NCBI GenBank assembly: GCA_963788935.1
Contig: CAWBIM010000006.1
Span: forward strand, 558,001-622,000
Origin: JAOPZW01 sp963788935
GTDB lineage: Bacteria > Actinomycetota > Thermoleophilia > Solirubrobacterales > Solirubrobacteraceae
Direction of reading: 5' to 3'
Length of the DNA: 64,000 bases
The position numbers and the translations under genes are program-made. Below the pieces are notes generated by a model. That model worked only from the letters and a program-made list of their open reading frames with translations, was not told where the DNA came from and searched no databases. Shown piece by piece: positions 31,890-40,999 of the stretch (within the stretch, counting starts at the first letter, position 1; each line of letters starts with the position of its first letter).

Positions 31890-33881
31890 TCAGGTCCGCG
31901 GCGCCTGCGTCACGAGGTCGTCCGACAGGCGCTCGACGTAGCGCGCGAGCTCCGGGTGGTCGGTCGGCGACCAATCGGCGACGAGGTCCTCGAGCGCCGC
32001 GCAGCGCGCGTCGGCGAGGGCGTCGACGGCCCGCGCGCCCGCGGGCGTGAGGCCGGTCGTGTCGTCGGGGCCGCCGGTCAGGAGCTCGCGCGTGTGGAGG
32101 TCGCGGCACGCCGCCCGCAGCCGGTCGAGATCGACGTCGTAGTCGGCGGCCAGCCGCGGCACGTCGACCGTGCCGTCGCTCGCCGCGCGCGCGAGCAGCC
32201 AGCCGCCGGCCGCGGTGATGTCGAGGTCGGCGCGGGCCGTGGCGCGCTCGAGGAAGCCGATGGCGCCCTCGCGCCCGACGAGCACGCTGAGCTCGCGGGC
32301 GACCTCGCGCACGGAGTCGGTGTCCTCCGGCGCGGCGAACGCCTGCTGCAGGCCCGCCGTGCGCACCGTCTGGCGCAGCGGCCGCTCGGGGATGAACAGC
32401 GTCAGCACGAACGCGATCGCCATGATCCCCGCGGCCACGACGAACACGAGGTCGACCGCGTCCGTGAACGCGGCGAGGTAGGCGTCGCGGATCGCTGTCG
32501 GGAGCCGCCCGAGGGCGGACGGGTCCAGGCCCGCCAGGTTCGCCTCGGCCCCGCGGCCCGCGCCCGCCGGGAGATCGCCCGCCAGGGCGTCGGCCAACTT
32601 GTTGGAGAACACCGCGCCGAGCAGCGCGGTCCCGAGCGAGCCGCCGATCGAGCGGAACAGCGTCGCCCCGGACGTCGCCACGCCGAGCTGCTCGTACTCG
32701 ACCGCGTTCTGGACGGCCAGGACGAGCACCTGCATCACCATGCCCAGGCCCATCCCGAAGATGAGCATGTAGAGCGCCGCGAGCGCGGTGCTCGTGTCGC
32801 GGTCCAGGCCCGAGAGCAGGAACAGCCCGAGCGCGCCGATCGCGGTGCCCGCGATCGGGAACCAGCGGTAGCGCCCGGTGCGCGTGATGATCTGGCCCGA
32901 GACGATCGAGGTGAAGAGCAGCCCGCCCATCACCGGCAGCAGCTGGAGGCCGGACTCGGTCGGGGTGTCGCCGCGCACGACCTGCTGGAAGAGCGGCAGG
33001 AACGTCAGCCCGCCGAACAGGGCGAAGCCGACGACGAGGCCGACCGCGCTCGTGACGACGAAGACGCGGTTGCGAAACAGCGACGGCGGCAGGATCGGCT
33101 CCTTCGCCCGCCGCTCGGCGAAGGCGAAGAGCACGATCCCGACGACGGCGATCACGCCCAGGCCGACGATGAACGGCGAGCCCCAGTCGTAGCTCGTCCC
33201 GCCGAGCGTCGTCGCGAGCACGAGCGCGCTCAGCGCGACCGCGAGGAGCACGGTGCCGACGTAGTCGACGGCGTGCTCGACCCGCTCGGCCGCGCTCGGC
33301 AGCGTCACGCCCAGGACGCCGAGCGCGAGCAGCCCGAGGGGCACGTTGACGTAGAAGATCCACCGCCACGAGACGTTGCTCGTCAGGAAGCCGCCGATGA
33401 GCGGGCCGGCGACGCTCGACACGCCGAAGACCGCGCCGAACAGCCCCGTCCACTTCCCGCGCTCGCGCGGAGGGACGACGTCGCCGATCGCGGCCTGCGC
33501 GGAGACCATGAGCCCGCCGCCGCCGAGGCCCTGGATCGCGCGGAAGGCGATGAGCTCCGTCATCCCCTGCGCCAGCCCGCAGAGCACGGAGCCGAGCAGG
33601 AAGATCGCGAGCGCCGACTGCAGCACGATCTTGCGCCCGTAGAGGTCGCCGAGCTTGCCGTACAGCGGGGTGACGACCGTGACCGCGAGGAGGTACGCGG
33701 TCACGACCCAGGAGAGGTGCTCGAGCCCGCCGAGCTCGCCGACGATCGTGGGCAGCGCGGTCGAGACGATCGTCTGGTCGAGCGACGCGAGCAGCATCAC
33801 GAGCATCAGCCCGCTGACCACCAGGAGGATCGACCGCCGCTCGGCGGGGCGGTCGGCGATCGGGTCCACGACGGTACTCAT
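31890..33881 (-). CDS. DHA2-type MFS multidrug exporter with C-terminal winged-helix domain
   Basis: A 663-residue protein. Residues about 18-480 form a 14-helix DHA2 drug:proton antiporter: motif A LGDLYGRKIVLQ, motif C region GVSSVAGPLIGGFLT and SLDQTIVSTALP at helix 1. After the last helix, residues about 520-663 (GFLERATARADLDITAAGGW, ACRDLHTRELL, LTPAGARAVDALADAR) resemble a MarR-type winged helix. The fusion is in one uninterrupted frame. The extension may sense drug or be a vestigial regulator; that is inference. Confidence 0.85.
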   Translation of the reverse strand: MSTVVDPIADRPAERRSILLVVSGLMLVMLLASLDQTIVSTALPTIVGELGGLEHLSWVVTAYLLAVTVVTPLYGKLGDLYGRKIVLQSALAIFLLGSVLCGLAQGMTELIAFRAIQGLGGGGLMVSAQAAIGDVVPPRERGKWTGLFGAVFGVSSVAGPLIGGFLTSNVSWRWIFYVNVPLGLLALGVLGVTLPSAAERVEHAVDYVGTVLLAVALSALVLATTLGGTSYDWGSPFIVGLGVIAVVGIVLFAFAERRAKEPILPPSLFRNRVFVVTSAVGLVVGFALFGGLTFLPLFQQVVRGDTPTESGLQLLPVMGGLLFTSIVSGQIITRTGRYRWFPIAGTAIGALGLFLLSGLDRDTSTALAALYMLIFGMGLGMVMQVLVLAVQNAVEYEQLGVATSGATLFRSIGGSLGTALLGAVFSNKLADALAGDLPAGAGRGAEANLAGLDPSALGRLPTAIRDAYLAAFTDAVDLVFVVAAGIMAIAFVLTLFIPERPLRQTVRTAGLQQAFAAPEDTDSVREVARELSVLVGREGAIGFLERATARADLDITAAGGWLLARAASDGTVDVPRLAADYDVDLDRLRAACRDLHTRELLTGGPDDTTGLTPAGARAVDALADARCAALEDLVADWSPTDHPELARYVERLSDDLVTQAPRT

Positions 33882-34064
33882 ATCCGATCCCTACCAGCTC
33901 CGGATTCCCGGCGAACGCTCGGGAGTGAAACCGGTCCTGCACCGCACCCTCCGGGCGGCTCGCTAGGCTGCACGGCCTTGCCCATCTGGCGCGCCGGCGA
34001 CCGGTCGCGCGTCACGGGCGGGCCGGCCGCGCGCCGGCCGTAGGTGGACGAAACACGACGGACC

Positions 34065-34078
34065 GGCCCGCACGGGCC
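34065..34078 (+). other. Small hairpin before the mscS ribosome-binding site
   Basis: GGCCCG-CA-CGGGCC forms a tight stem immediately before GGAGG (34084-34088). Another stem, GGCCGGC with GCCGGCC, lies at 34021-34039. These are the only structures in the 219-base gap 33882-34100, which has no gene. Confidence 0.3.
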
Positions 34079-34100
34079 GTCCCGGAGGTGAACGCACGAC

Positions 34101-35150
34101 GTGGTCCTGACAACCCCGCCGACCGCCGCCGTCTCGGCGCGCCAGCTCGCCGATGCCTGCGGCGACGACCCGGGCGTGCTCTGCCGGCGCGTCCTCGAGT
34201 CGACGCACGACCGCACGCTGGCCGCCGTCGCCGACTTCGTGGTCGGCAAGCCGCTGTCGATCCTCGCGATCATCGTCGTGGCGGCGATCGTCAACCGGCT
34301 CGCCCGGCGGGCGATCAAGCGCGGCCTGCGGCGGCTCGCGTCCGGCGGCCTGCGCGAGCGCCTCGGGGCGGCCCGGCGACGCGCCCCGATGTCGATGCTC
34401 GACACGGACACGCGCGAGGTCAGCGTGCGCTCGACCCAGCGCGTCGAGGCGCTCGCGACCGTGCTGCGCAGCGTCGCGTCGTTCGCGATCTGGACCATCG
34501 CGGCGTTCATGGTCCTCGGCGAGGTCGGGATCAACCTCGGGCCGCTCATCGCCGGCGCCGGGATCATCGGCGTGGCCATCGGCTTCGGCTCGCAGAGCCT
34601 CGTGCGCGACTTCCTGTCGGGCATCTTCATCCTCGTCGAGGACCAGTACGGCGTCGGCGACACGGTCGACCTCGGCGAGGCGACCGGGGTCGTCGAGGTC
34701 GTCAGCCTGCGCACGACCCGCGTGCGCAGCGTCGACGGGACCGTCTGGCACGTGCCCAACGGGGCGATCGCGCGCGTCGGCAACAAGTCGCAGCACTGGT
34801 CGCGGGCGCTGCTCGACGTCCAGGTCGGCTACGGGACCGGTGTCCCGCACGCGCGCGAGGTCATCAAGCGCGTCGCCGACGAGGTCTGGCGCGAGCGCTC
34901 CGGCTGGGTGCTCGAGGAGCCCGAGCTGTGGGGCGTCGAGGAGCTCGGCCCGAACGGCGTGACGATCCGGCTCGTGATCAAGACGCAGCCCTCGCGCCAG
35001 TGGGACGTCAGCCGCCTGGTCCGCGAGCGGCTGAAGGAGGCCTTCGAGGTCGAGGGCATCGAGATCCCGTTCCCGCAGCAGACCGTGTGGCACCGCCACG
35101 CCGACGACGGCCCGCGCACGCCCGCGCCGGCCGCCGCGGGCCGGAGCTGA
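34101..35150 (+). CDS. MscS-family mechanosensitive ion channel
   Basis: A 349-residue small-conductance mechanosensitive channel that opens on hypo-osmotic shock. It has about three membrane helices (KPLSILAIIVVAAIVNRL; SFAIWTIAAFMVLGEVGI; LIAGAGIIGVAIGFGSQSLV as the pore helix) and the MscS beta-domain start DTVDLGEATGVVEVVSLR. GTG start is 12 bases after GGAGG. An N-terminal ~45 residues before the first helix are soluble. Stand-alone gene. Confidence 0.9.
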   Translation: MVLTTPPTAAVSARQLADACGDDPGVLCRRVLESTHDRTLAAVADFVVGKPLSILAIIVVAAIVNRLARRAIKRGLRRLASGGLRERLGAARRRAPMSMLDTDTREVSVRSTQRVEALATVLRSVASFAIWTIAAFMVLGEVGINLGPLIAGAGIIGVAIGFGSQSLVRDFLSGIFILVEDQYGVGDTVDLGEATGVVEVVSLRTTRVRSVDGTVWHVPNGAIARVGNKSQHWSRALLDVQVGYGTGVPHAREVIKRVADEVWRERSGWVLEEPELWGVEELGPNGVTIRLVIKTQPSRQWDVSRLVRERLKEAFEVEGIEIPFPQQTVWHRHADDGPRTPAPAAAGRS

Positions 35151-35202
35151 GCGGCCGTGCGATTCGGTCGCCCGGCAGCACCCGGAGCGCGTGGCCCACG
35201 CC

Positions 35203-36024
35203 TCAGCGGTCCTCGACCGTCGTGCTCCAGTGCGTGTCGGGGCGCGCGACGTCCTCACCGTCGACGGTCAGCGTCACGGCCTCGCGCTCGTTGAAGAAGC
35301 ACATCGCCTGCTCGACCTTCGGGCACTCCGGCCACGGCGCGGGGTAGGTCCAGACGACGTCCTCGTGGGCCTCGCCGTCGATCGTCGCGGTGAAGTAGCT
35401 CGCGACGCCCTTGTACGGGCACGTCGAGCGCGTGTCGGTCGGCGTGAGGAGGTCGAAGCGGACGTCGGCGCGCGGGATGTACCAGCGCGGCGGCAGGCCG
35501 GTCTCGACGAGCAGCAGCGGGCGGTCGGTCTCGGCCACGACGGTCCCGGCGACCTCGACGCGGACGTGGCGTGAGCTGCGCAGGACGTCGACGCGGTGGT
35601 ACGGGTCGCGCGCGTGCTTGAAGACCTCGTCGTCCTCCTCCCACCAGGAGTCCATCGCGTTCCAGTAGAAGGCGACGTGGCCCGAGAGGTCCGGGCCGTC
35701 CTCGGCCGGCTCGGGGTAGTTCCAGGCGGCGTCCTCGGCGACCCGGTCGCCGGCGCGCACCGAGAAGTACCGCGCCTCGCCCTTGCGCTCGCTGGTCGTG
35801 CGCGTGGCCGACGGCTCGAGGAGGTCGGCGCGGACGTCCTCGAGCGGCACGTGGTAGACGGGCAGGCGGCCCTGCTCGAACAGGATGAGGACGCGCCGGG
35901 AGTCGAACACGGTCTCGCCGCCGAGCATCGCGCGGACGCGCTTGACGGTGGGCTCCACGAACAGCTCGCGCTCGGTGGGCCGCGCGATCACGGCCATGTG
36001 GATGTCCTCGACGGGCCGGGTCAT
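35203..36024 (-). CDS. Tandem DUF427-domain protein
   Basis: A 273-residue protein made of two DUF427 domains: TVFDSRRVLILFEQGRLPVY... GEARYFSVRAGD... AAWNYPEP in the first half, and VVAETDRPLLLVETGLPPRW... GVASYFTATIDG... VVWTYPAP in the second. These small beta-rich domains are widespread in actinobacteria and have no established biochemical role. The ATG at 36024 is chosen; the frame is open further upstream through the cyclase gene in antiparallel shadow, which is not coding. It lies 41 bases after the cyclase gene. Confidence 0.86.
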   Translation of the reverse strand: MTRPVEDIHMAVIARPTERELFVEPTVKRVRAMLGGETVFDSRRVLILFEQGRLPVYHVPLEDVRADLLEPSATRTTSERKGEARYFSVRAGDRVAEDAAWNYPEPAEDGPDLSGHVAFYWNAMDSWWEEDDEVFKHARDPYHRVDVLRSSRHVRVEVAGTVVAETDRPLLLVETGLPPRWYIPRADVRFDLLTPTDTRSTCPYKGVASYFTATIDGEAHEDVVWTYPAPWPECPKVEQAMCFFNEREAVTLTVDGEDVARPDTHWSTTVEDR

Positions 36025-36065
36025 CGCGCCATCGTGGCAGACGCCCGGCGGGCGTCCCGGCCGGG

Positions 36066-37457
36066 TCAGTCGAGCGTCTCGAGCACGTACGCCTCGACCG
36101 GGGTGCGCTTGCCCCTCAGGGCGACCGGGCCGAGGGTCCGCACCCGCGCGCCCGGCAGGCCGCGGAGCGTCCCGGCCCCGATCGCGACCCCGCCGACCGG
36201 CGCGGCGCCCTGGAGCCGCGCCGCGACGTTCACGGTGTCGCCGATGACGGTGTAGCTCTTGCCCTCGTGCGCGCCGACGACCCCGACCATCGCCTCGCCG
36301 CTGTTGACCCCGATGCGGAAGCGCGGCCAGTCCGGGTGCTCGGCCCCCGCGGCCTCGGTCGCCCGCAGGAGGTCGAGCGCGGCGCGCGAGGCCCGCTCGG
36401 CGTGGTCGGGCTGGTCGCCGCGCGTGTTGAACGTCGCGATGATGGCGTCGCCGACGAGCCGGTCGATCTCGCCGCCGTGCGCGCGGATCGCGGGGATCGC
36501 GCGCTCGAAGGAGGCGTTGAGCATCGCCGAGACCTCGCGCGGGTCGCGGTCCTCGGAGAACGACGTGAAGCCCGAGAGGTCGGCGAAGACGACGGTCACG
36601 TCGCGCTTGCCCGCGGTCGTCTCGTCGAGGTAGAGGTCGCTGAAGCGCTCCTGCGGCGCCTGGCGCTGCGCGGCCAGCGCGATGAGCGCGAACGCGGTGA
36701 GCATCAGTACGTGCCACTCCCACCAGCTCGCGTGCCAGTTGCGGGCGAACGCGACCGCGACCATCGCCTCGGCGAGCAGGACGAACGCCGTGACGACGGC
36801 GAGCAGGATCGGCGCGCGCAGGCGTGTGTAGAGGACGCCGTAGCGCACGGCGGCGAGGCCGTAGAGGCCGATGCCGATCACGGCGAGGACGGTCAGCGGG
36901 GCCGAGCCGCTCTCGGGCGGGGTCGCGTCGTCGAGCGGGCCGACGCGGGCCAGCGAGAGGCCGGCCCAGACGAGCATGAGCGCGATCAGCCCGCCGCGCC
37001 AGAGCGGCGCGCGGCCGACGATCGCGGGGCCGTGGGCCTCGACGGTCCGCGTCGCCGACAGGGCCGCGAAGCAGGCCGCGACGAGCAGCCCGACCGGGGT
37101 GGCGAGGACGAACCCGGCCGTGCGCTGCTCGAGCAGGACGCCCGGGGTCGCGAGCGCGTGCAGGCCGAGGAAGCCGGCCGCGGCGAGGAAGGCGAGCGCG
37201 ACCACGAACAGCCGCGCGTCCGAGCGCCGGCGGGCGCTGTCGCCGGTGGCGTAGGCGAGCACGGCGCTCGTCAGCGCGCTCGAGAGGACGAGCCAGAAGT
37301 GGGCGGGGTGGTGCTCCCAATGGAGGTCGGTCGCGGGCGCGGCGAGCAGGACGACGAGGCCGGCGATCGGCAGCACGACGAGCGCGGTCCACGCGATGGC
37401 GCGCGCGGTGTCGCGTGGCCGGCCTTCGGCGTCGGCGCTCGGCTCGGCGAGGGACAC
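36066..37457 (-). CDS. Membrane adenylate/guanylate cyclase (class III)
   Basis: A 463-residue protein with about seven hydrophobic helices in residues 20-275 and a cytosolic class III cyclase domain (about 290-463). First metal Asp lies in VVFADLSGFTSF and the second in GDAIIATF. IGDTVNVAARL holds the transition-state Asn and Arg and the Asp of purine recognition. The substrate-specifying Lys position reads EIDRLVGD with Arg, an uncommon but related residue. Likely makes cAMP in response to a membrane-sensed cue. GTG start. Confidence 0.87.
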   Translation of the reverse strand: MSLAEPSADAEGRPRDTARAIAWTALVVLPIAGLVVLLAAPATDLHWEHHPAHFWLVLSSALTSAVLAYATGDSARRRSDARLFVVALAFLAAAGFLGLHALATPGVLLEQRTAGFVLATPVGLLVAACFAALSATRTVEAHGPAIVGRAPLWRGGLIALMLVWAGLSLARVGPLDDATPPESGSAPLTVLAVIGIGLYGLAAVRYGVLYTRLRAPILLAVVTAFVLLAEAMVAVAFARNWHASWWEWHVLMLTAFALIALAAQRQAPQERFSDLYLDETTAGKRDVTVVFADLSGFTSFSEDRDPREVSAMLNASFERAIPAIRAHGGEIDRLVGDAIIATFNTRGDQPDHAERASRAALDLLRATEAAGAEHPDWPRFRIGVNSGEAMVGVVGAHEGKSYTVIGDTVNVAARLQGAAPVGGVAIGAGTLRGLPGARVRTLGPVALRGKRTPVEAYVLETLD

Positions 37458-37877
37458 GGGCGCGGAGTCTGTCCGAGTGGACGCGGCGGTGCCACCGTGG
37501 AGGCCGTACGCGTACCGCGTGGCGTCGGCGAGGTCACCGACGGGGCGGCCGGGCCGGGCGGCGCGTTGCCCGGGCGCTCGAGCGCTGCTCGGTCGGCAGT
37601 CGCGACCGATCGCCAGAGATCGTCCGCGACGATAGCGGGGGAGCGTTCTCGTGCGAGCGCACGCGCGGTCGCGCGCCGGGAGTGGGGCGAGAAGGGGACG
37701 TGGGACGTCCCAAATTCGGCCCCGCGGGCGTCACGCGCTCCGGCCCGCCGGCCGCCGACCGGCGAGCCTGTCCCACCCCTCGTCGCCGAGCCGTCCGCGG
37801 ACGCCCGAGGCCCCGCAAGGCGTCGCGCCGGGCACCACGCGCGAAGCGTCGACGCTCGCGCCCGGGTCGATGCCGGG
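37458..37877. other. 420-base gap without a credible gene
   Basis: No reading frame here has a start, codon bias and recognisable product. It includes a palindrome GGGACGTCCC (37702-37711) and the upstream region of the cyclase gene at its left end. The right end is the 3' side of the peptidase gene. Confidence 0.5.
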
Positions 37878-39260
37878 TCAGCCCGCGAGGCCGGTGCGCC
37901 GCAGCAGCCGCTCGACGGTCGCGTTCCCCGGGGCCGCGGCGCGGATCGCCGCGACGAAGTCGGCCGTCGTCTCGATCCCGTCGCGATACGTGGCGACGAG
38001 GCGGCGCATGAACGCGTCGAACGCGGCCGGGCCGAGCGCGCGCTGGAAGGCGCGCAGCGTGCATCCGCCGCCGACGTAGACCACGCGCACGTAGCGCCCG
38101 CCCACGCGCGCGACGCGGGCCATCGTGGCGTCGAGCGGCGTGTCGGCCGCGGACGGGATGCGGCAGCCGCGCAGGCGGTTGGGCACCTCGCGCGGCGGCA
38201 GGCGCGCGGCGGTGAACTCGGCGAAGCTCTCGTCGAGCCACGGCTCGCTCCACTCGTCGTCGCCGACGATCGAGTAGAACCACTGGTGGGCGAGCTCGTG
38301 GGCGATCGACGTCGGGTCGGCGGGCGTCAGCACGATCTCGGGGTACTCCATCGCGACGCCGCCGCGCGCGACCTCGCCCGGGCCCTCGACGAGGTCGACC
38401 TCCGGCCGGTCGTACGGCCCGTACCAGGCGGCGTAGCGCCGCATGCTCAGGGCCGCGACGCGCAGGGTCCGGTCGACCTCGCGGGCGGACGTCCCCGGGA
38501 TCGAGAAGCGCCGCAGCCGCACGGGGCCGGCCCGGCGGGTCACGACGGTGAAGCGGCCGACGACGAGCATGAAGTCGCGCGCCCGCGGGGCGACGAGCGT
38601 CACCGCGCCGTCGCTCGCGCCGCCGGACTGGGTGCCGGTCGAGGCGACCGTCAGGCCCGCCGGCACGCGTAGCCGCACGCGCCACGACGACGTCAGCGAG
38701 TAGAAGCTCTCGCCCGCGAAGGTGTAGGGCGGCAGCTGGACGCCGCGCGCGTCGGCGACCGCGAGGATCGGGATCGCGTTGCCGAAGTACGCCGCGCCGC
38801 GGAAGCGGCCGAAGCGGTCGGGCCGAGTCGGCGCGGTCACGCGGATCTGCAGGCCGATCGACGCCGTCGCGCCCGGCGCCAGCGGCCGGTCGAGGCGGAT
38901 CTCGAGGGCCGTGCAGTCGCGCCGGCGATGACCGAGCGACCCGCCCGCGCGGATCGTCACGTGCGCACGGTTCACGCGGCAGCCGCCGAACGCGTTCGCC
39001 CACACGCGCAGCCACACCGACGTGAGCGGCGCCGCGCTCGCGTTGCGAAAGGCGATCGTCTCCGTGCCCGACAGCGTGAAACGGCGCGCGTCGTAGGCGA
39101 GATCGAGGGTGTAGCGCGCCTGGTCGGGCGAGCGCGCCGCGACGGCCGTGGCCCTCTCGTGCGCCTCGCCGGAGTCCTGCGTCGCGCGAACGGTCGCCGT
39201 GCCGCACGCCGCGAGCGCCACCGCCGCGACGGCGGCGAGGATGACCGGCCCGGACCGCAT
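37878..39260 (-). CDS. M1-family (gluzincin) metallopeptidase lipoprotein
   Basis: A 460-residue exported peptidase. A lipoprotein signal (VILAAVAAVALAACG) would anchor it at Cys19. The zinc site is HELAHQW with the downstream Glu in DESFAEF, the M1 HExxH-(18)-E arrangement, and the substrate-positioning motif is degenerate (GGVAMEYPE instead of GAMEN). The N-terminal beta domain (YTLDLAYDARRFTLSGTETI) is present; the long C-terminal helical domain of aminopeptidase N is reduced. Minus-strand TAGCGT lies six bases before the ATG. Confidence 0.86.
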   Translation of the reverse strand: MRSGPVILAAVAAVALAACGTATVRATQDSGEAHERATAVAARSPDQARYTLDLAYDARRFTLSGTETIAFRNASAAPLTSVWLRVWANAFGGCRVNRAHVTIRAGGSLGHRRRDCTALEIRLDRPLAPGATASIGLQIRVTAPTRPDRFGRFRGAAYFGNAIPILAVADARGVQLPPYTFAGESFYSLTSSWRVRLRVPAGLTVASTGTQSGGASDGAVTLVAPRARDFMLVVGRFTVVTRRAGPVRLRRFSIPGTSAREVDRTLRVAALSMRRYAAWYGPYDRPEVDLVEGPGEVARGGVAMEYPEIVLTPADPTSIAHELAHQWFYSIVGDDEWSEPWLDESFAEFTAARLPPREVPNRLRGCRIPSAADTPLDATMARVARVGGRYVRVVYVGGGCTLRAFQRALGPAAFDAFMRRLVATYRDGIETTADFVAAIRAAAPGNATVERLLRRTGLAG

Positions 39261-39266
39261 GCCGCC

Positions 39267-39272
39267 ACGCTA
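39267..39272 (-). promoter_or_regulatory. -10 element, leaderless promoter of the M1 peptidase
   Basis: TAGCGT on the minus strand, six bases before the ATG at 39260. Confidence 0.45.
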
Positions 39273-39295
39273 TGTGCTGCCGCGGCGGCGCGCCA

Positions 39296-39301
39296 TAGCA
39301 T
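39296..39301 (+). promoter_or_regulatory. -10 element, leaderless promoter of the nicotinamidase operon
   Basis: TAGCAT, eight bases before the ATG at 39310. With the minus-strand element it makes a 49-base divergent promoter region. Confidence 0.45.
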
Positions 39302-39309
39302 TCGTCCGG

Positions 39310-39849
39310 ATGCCCGAGGCACTCGTCATCGTCGACTTCCAGAACGACTTCACGCCGGGCGGCGCGCTCGCCGTCCCGCACGGGGACGAGGTCGCCGAGC
39401 GCCTGAACGCGCTCGCGGCGTCCGGCGACTACGACCTCGTCGTCGCGACCCGCGACTGGCATCCGCCCGACCACGGCTCGTTCGCGGCGCAGGGCGGGAT
39501 CTGGCCCGAGCACTGCGTCGCCGGCACGCCCGGGGCCGCGTTGCACGCGGCCCTCGACGCCGGGCGCGTCGACGTCGTCGTCGACAAGGGTCAGGACCCG
39601 GGCACCGAGGGCTACTCGGGGTTCGACGGGACCGATCTCGCCGCGCTGCTGCGCGACCGCGGGATCGACCGCGTCACCGTCGCCGGCCTCGCCACGGACT
39701 ACTGCGTCCGCGCGACCGCGCTCGACGCGCTGCGCGAGGGCTTCGGCGTCACGCTCGACACCGCGGGCTCGCGGGGCATCGAGGCGCAGCCGGGCGACGT
39801 CGACCGCGCGCTCGACGAGGTCCGCGCGGCCGGCGGAGCGGTGCGCTGA
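39310..39849 (+). CDS. pncA: Nicotinamidase (isochorismatase-fold)
   Basis: A 179-residue cysteine hydrolase that converts nicotinamide to nicotinate in NAD salvage. The catalytic triad is visible: Asp9 in IVDFQNDFTPGGAL, Lys93 in VVDKGQDP and Cys132 in LATDYCVRATA; the metal-site region TRDWHPPDHGSF follows the family pattern. Length is usual. Its TGA overlaps the following ATG (TGATG), so it is transcribed with a methyltransferase. Confidence 0.92.
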   Translation: MPEALVIVDFQNDFTPGGALAVPHGDEVAERLNALAASGDYDLVVATRDWHPPDHGSFAAQGGIWPEHCVAGTPGAALHAALDAGRVDVVVDKGQDPGTEGYSGFDGTDLAALLRDRGIDRVTVAGLATDYCVRATALDALREGFGVTLDTAGSRGIEAQPGDVDRALDEVRAAGGAVR

Positions 39850-40474
39850 TGGCCGTCGACACGAGCATCCTCGCCTTCGTCCGCGGCGCCCTGCCGGCCC
39901 CGCCGGCGCGCGTGCTCGAGGTCGGCGCCGGCCGCGGCGAGCTGGCCGGGGCCCTCCGCGACGCCGGCTATGACGTCGTGGCGGTCGACCCCGCCGCCGA
40001 CGGCGCGCCCGGGGTCGAGCCCGTCCCGCTGCTCGAGGCGCCCGGCGCAGCGGCGTCCTTCGACGCCGCCGTCGCCGTCGTGTCGCTGCACCACGTCGAC
40101 CCGCTCGCCGAGTCGTGCGCCCGGCTCGCCGAGCTCGTGCGGCCCGGGGGCGTCCTCGTGATCGACGAGTTCGACGTCGGCGCGTTCGACGAGCGCGCCG
40201 CGCGCTGGCAGATGGCCCAGCGCACCGCGGCCGGCATCGACCACCACGAGCACGACGACGCGCGACTGGGTCGGGGAGCTGCGCCACCACATGCACCCGG
40301 TCGCCGAGATCCGCGCGGCGCTCGCGCCCGCGTTCGCCCTCGGCGAACCGGTGCCCGGCCCGTACCTCTACCGCTGGGACCTCGACCCCGCGCTGCGCGC
40401 CGTCGAGGAGCGGCTCGTGGCCGAGGGCGCCCTGCCCGCGACGGGCGCGCGGCATGGTCGGGGTGCGGCGCTAG
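39849..40474 (+). pseudogene. Class I SAM methyltransferase, two frameshifts
   Basis: Residues 1-135 (VLEVGAGRGELAGALRDAGY, FDAAVAVVSLHHVDP, LVRPGGVLVIDEFD) are a clear SAM-binding domain. Near 40260 the frame moves +1, and the next frame continues DWVGELRHHMHPVAEIRAAL, GPYLYRWDLDPALRAVEERL. Near 40453 it moves +1 again, to finish MVGVRR and TAG at 40474. Each change equals one extra base and the rebuilt protein is about 207 residues with a natural C-terminus, so sequencing error is the likeliest cause. Confidence 0.75.
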
Positions 40475-40480
40475 CTCGAC

Positions 40481-40949
40481 TCACATCGGCGCCCGCGACC
40501 GCAGCGCGCGGACCTCCTCGAGCGCGCCCTCGCGCTCGACGAAGGCCATCAGCGCCGCGCGCAGTCCCGCGCACGGCGCGCTCGCCGGCCGCCGCGCGCA
40601 GTTCGGCCTCGATCGCGTCGGACTCGGCCGCGGCCCGCTCGCGGACGCGCCGGCCCTTCGCGCTCAGCCGCAGCCGCGTCCGCCGGCGGTCGTCGGGGTC
40701 GGGGCCGCGGAGGAGGTAGCCGCGGACGACCATCTCGTCGGCGACCTTGCTCGCCGCCTGGCGGCTCACGCCGAGCATCTCCGCGAGCCGGCCGACGGTC
40801 GGCTCCTCGGCCGCGACCGCCCGGATCACGAAGCCGAACGCGGGGCGCATGTCGCGCGCGCCGGTCTCCCGCACGGCGGCCACGAGGCGGTCGTCGAGGC
40901 ACCGGTTGGCGGCCACGAGGAGGATCGCGAGATCGGGTTCGTCAATCAT
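40481..40949 (-). pseudogene. MarR-family transcriptional regulator, frameshifted
   Basis: The winged helix TVGRLAEMLGVSRQAASKVADEM, wing RGPDPDDRRRTRLRLSAKG and dimer helix AESDAIEAELRAAAGERAV are in frame from ATG 40949. After a one-base shift near 40567 the last helix LRAALMAFVEREGALEEVRAL ends in RSRAPM and TGA at 40481. It is divergent from a cupin gene and probably controls it; TTGTCAA (40956-40962) in the 50-base gap is a candidate operator. Confidence 0.78.
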
Positions 40950-40955
40950 GGTAGA

Positions 40956-40969
40956 TTGTCAACTATAGT
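40956..40969. promoter_or_regulatory. Divergent promoter with MarR-type TTGTCAA site
   Basis: An unusually AT-rich patch. TTGTCAA (40956-40962) is a symmetric half-core and includes a minus-strand TTGACA; TATAGT (40964-40969) is a plus-strand -10 element 30 bases before the cupin GTG at 41000, which has GGAGGG as ribosome-binding site. Confidence 0.45.
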
Positions 40970-40999
40970 GTCCTAATTGTCCCGACGGAGGGAAGCGAC

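Noticed and set aside
37396..37635. A 79-residue plus-strand gene in the 37.5 kb gap
   Set aside because: Overlaps the cyclase start antisense, Arg/Ala-rich, no ribosome-binding site and no family resemblance.
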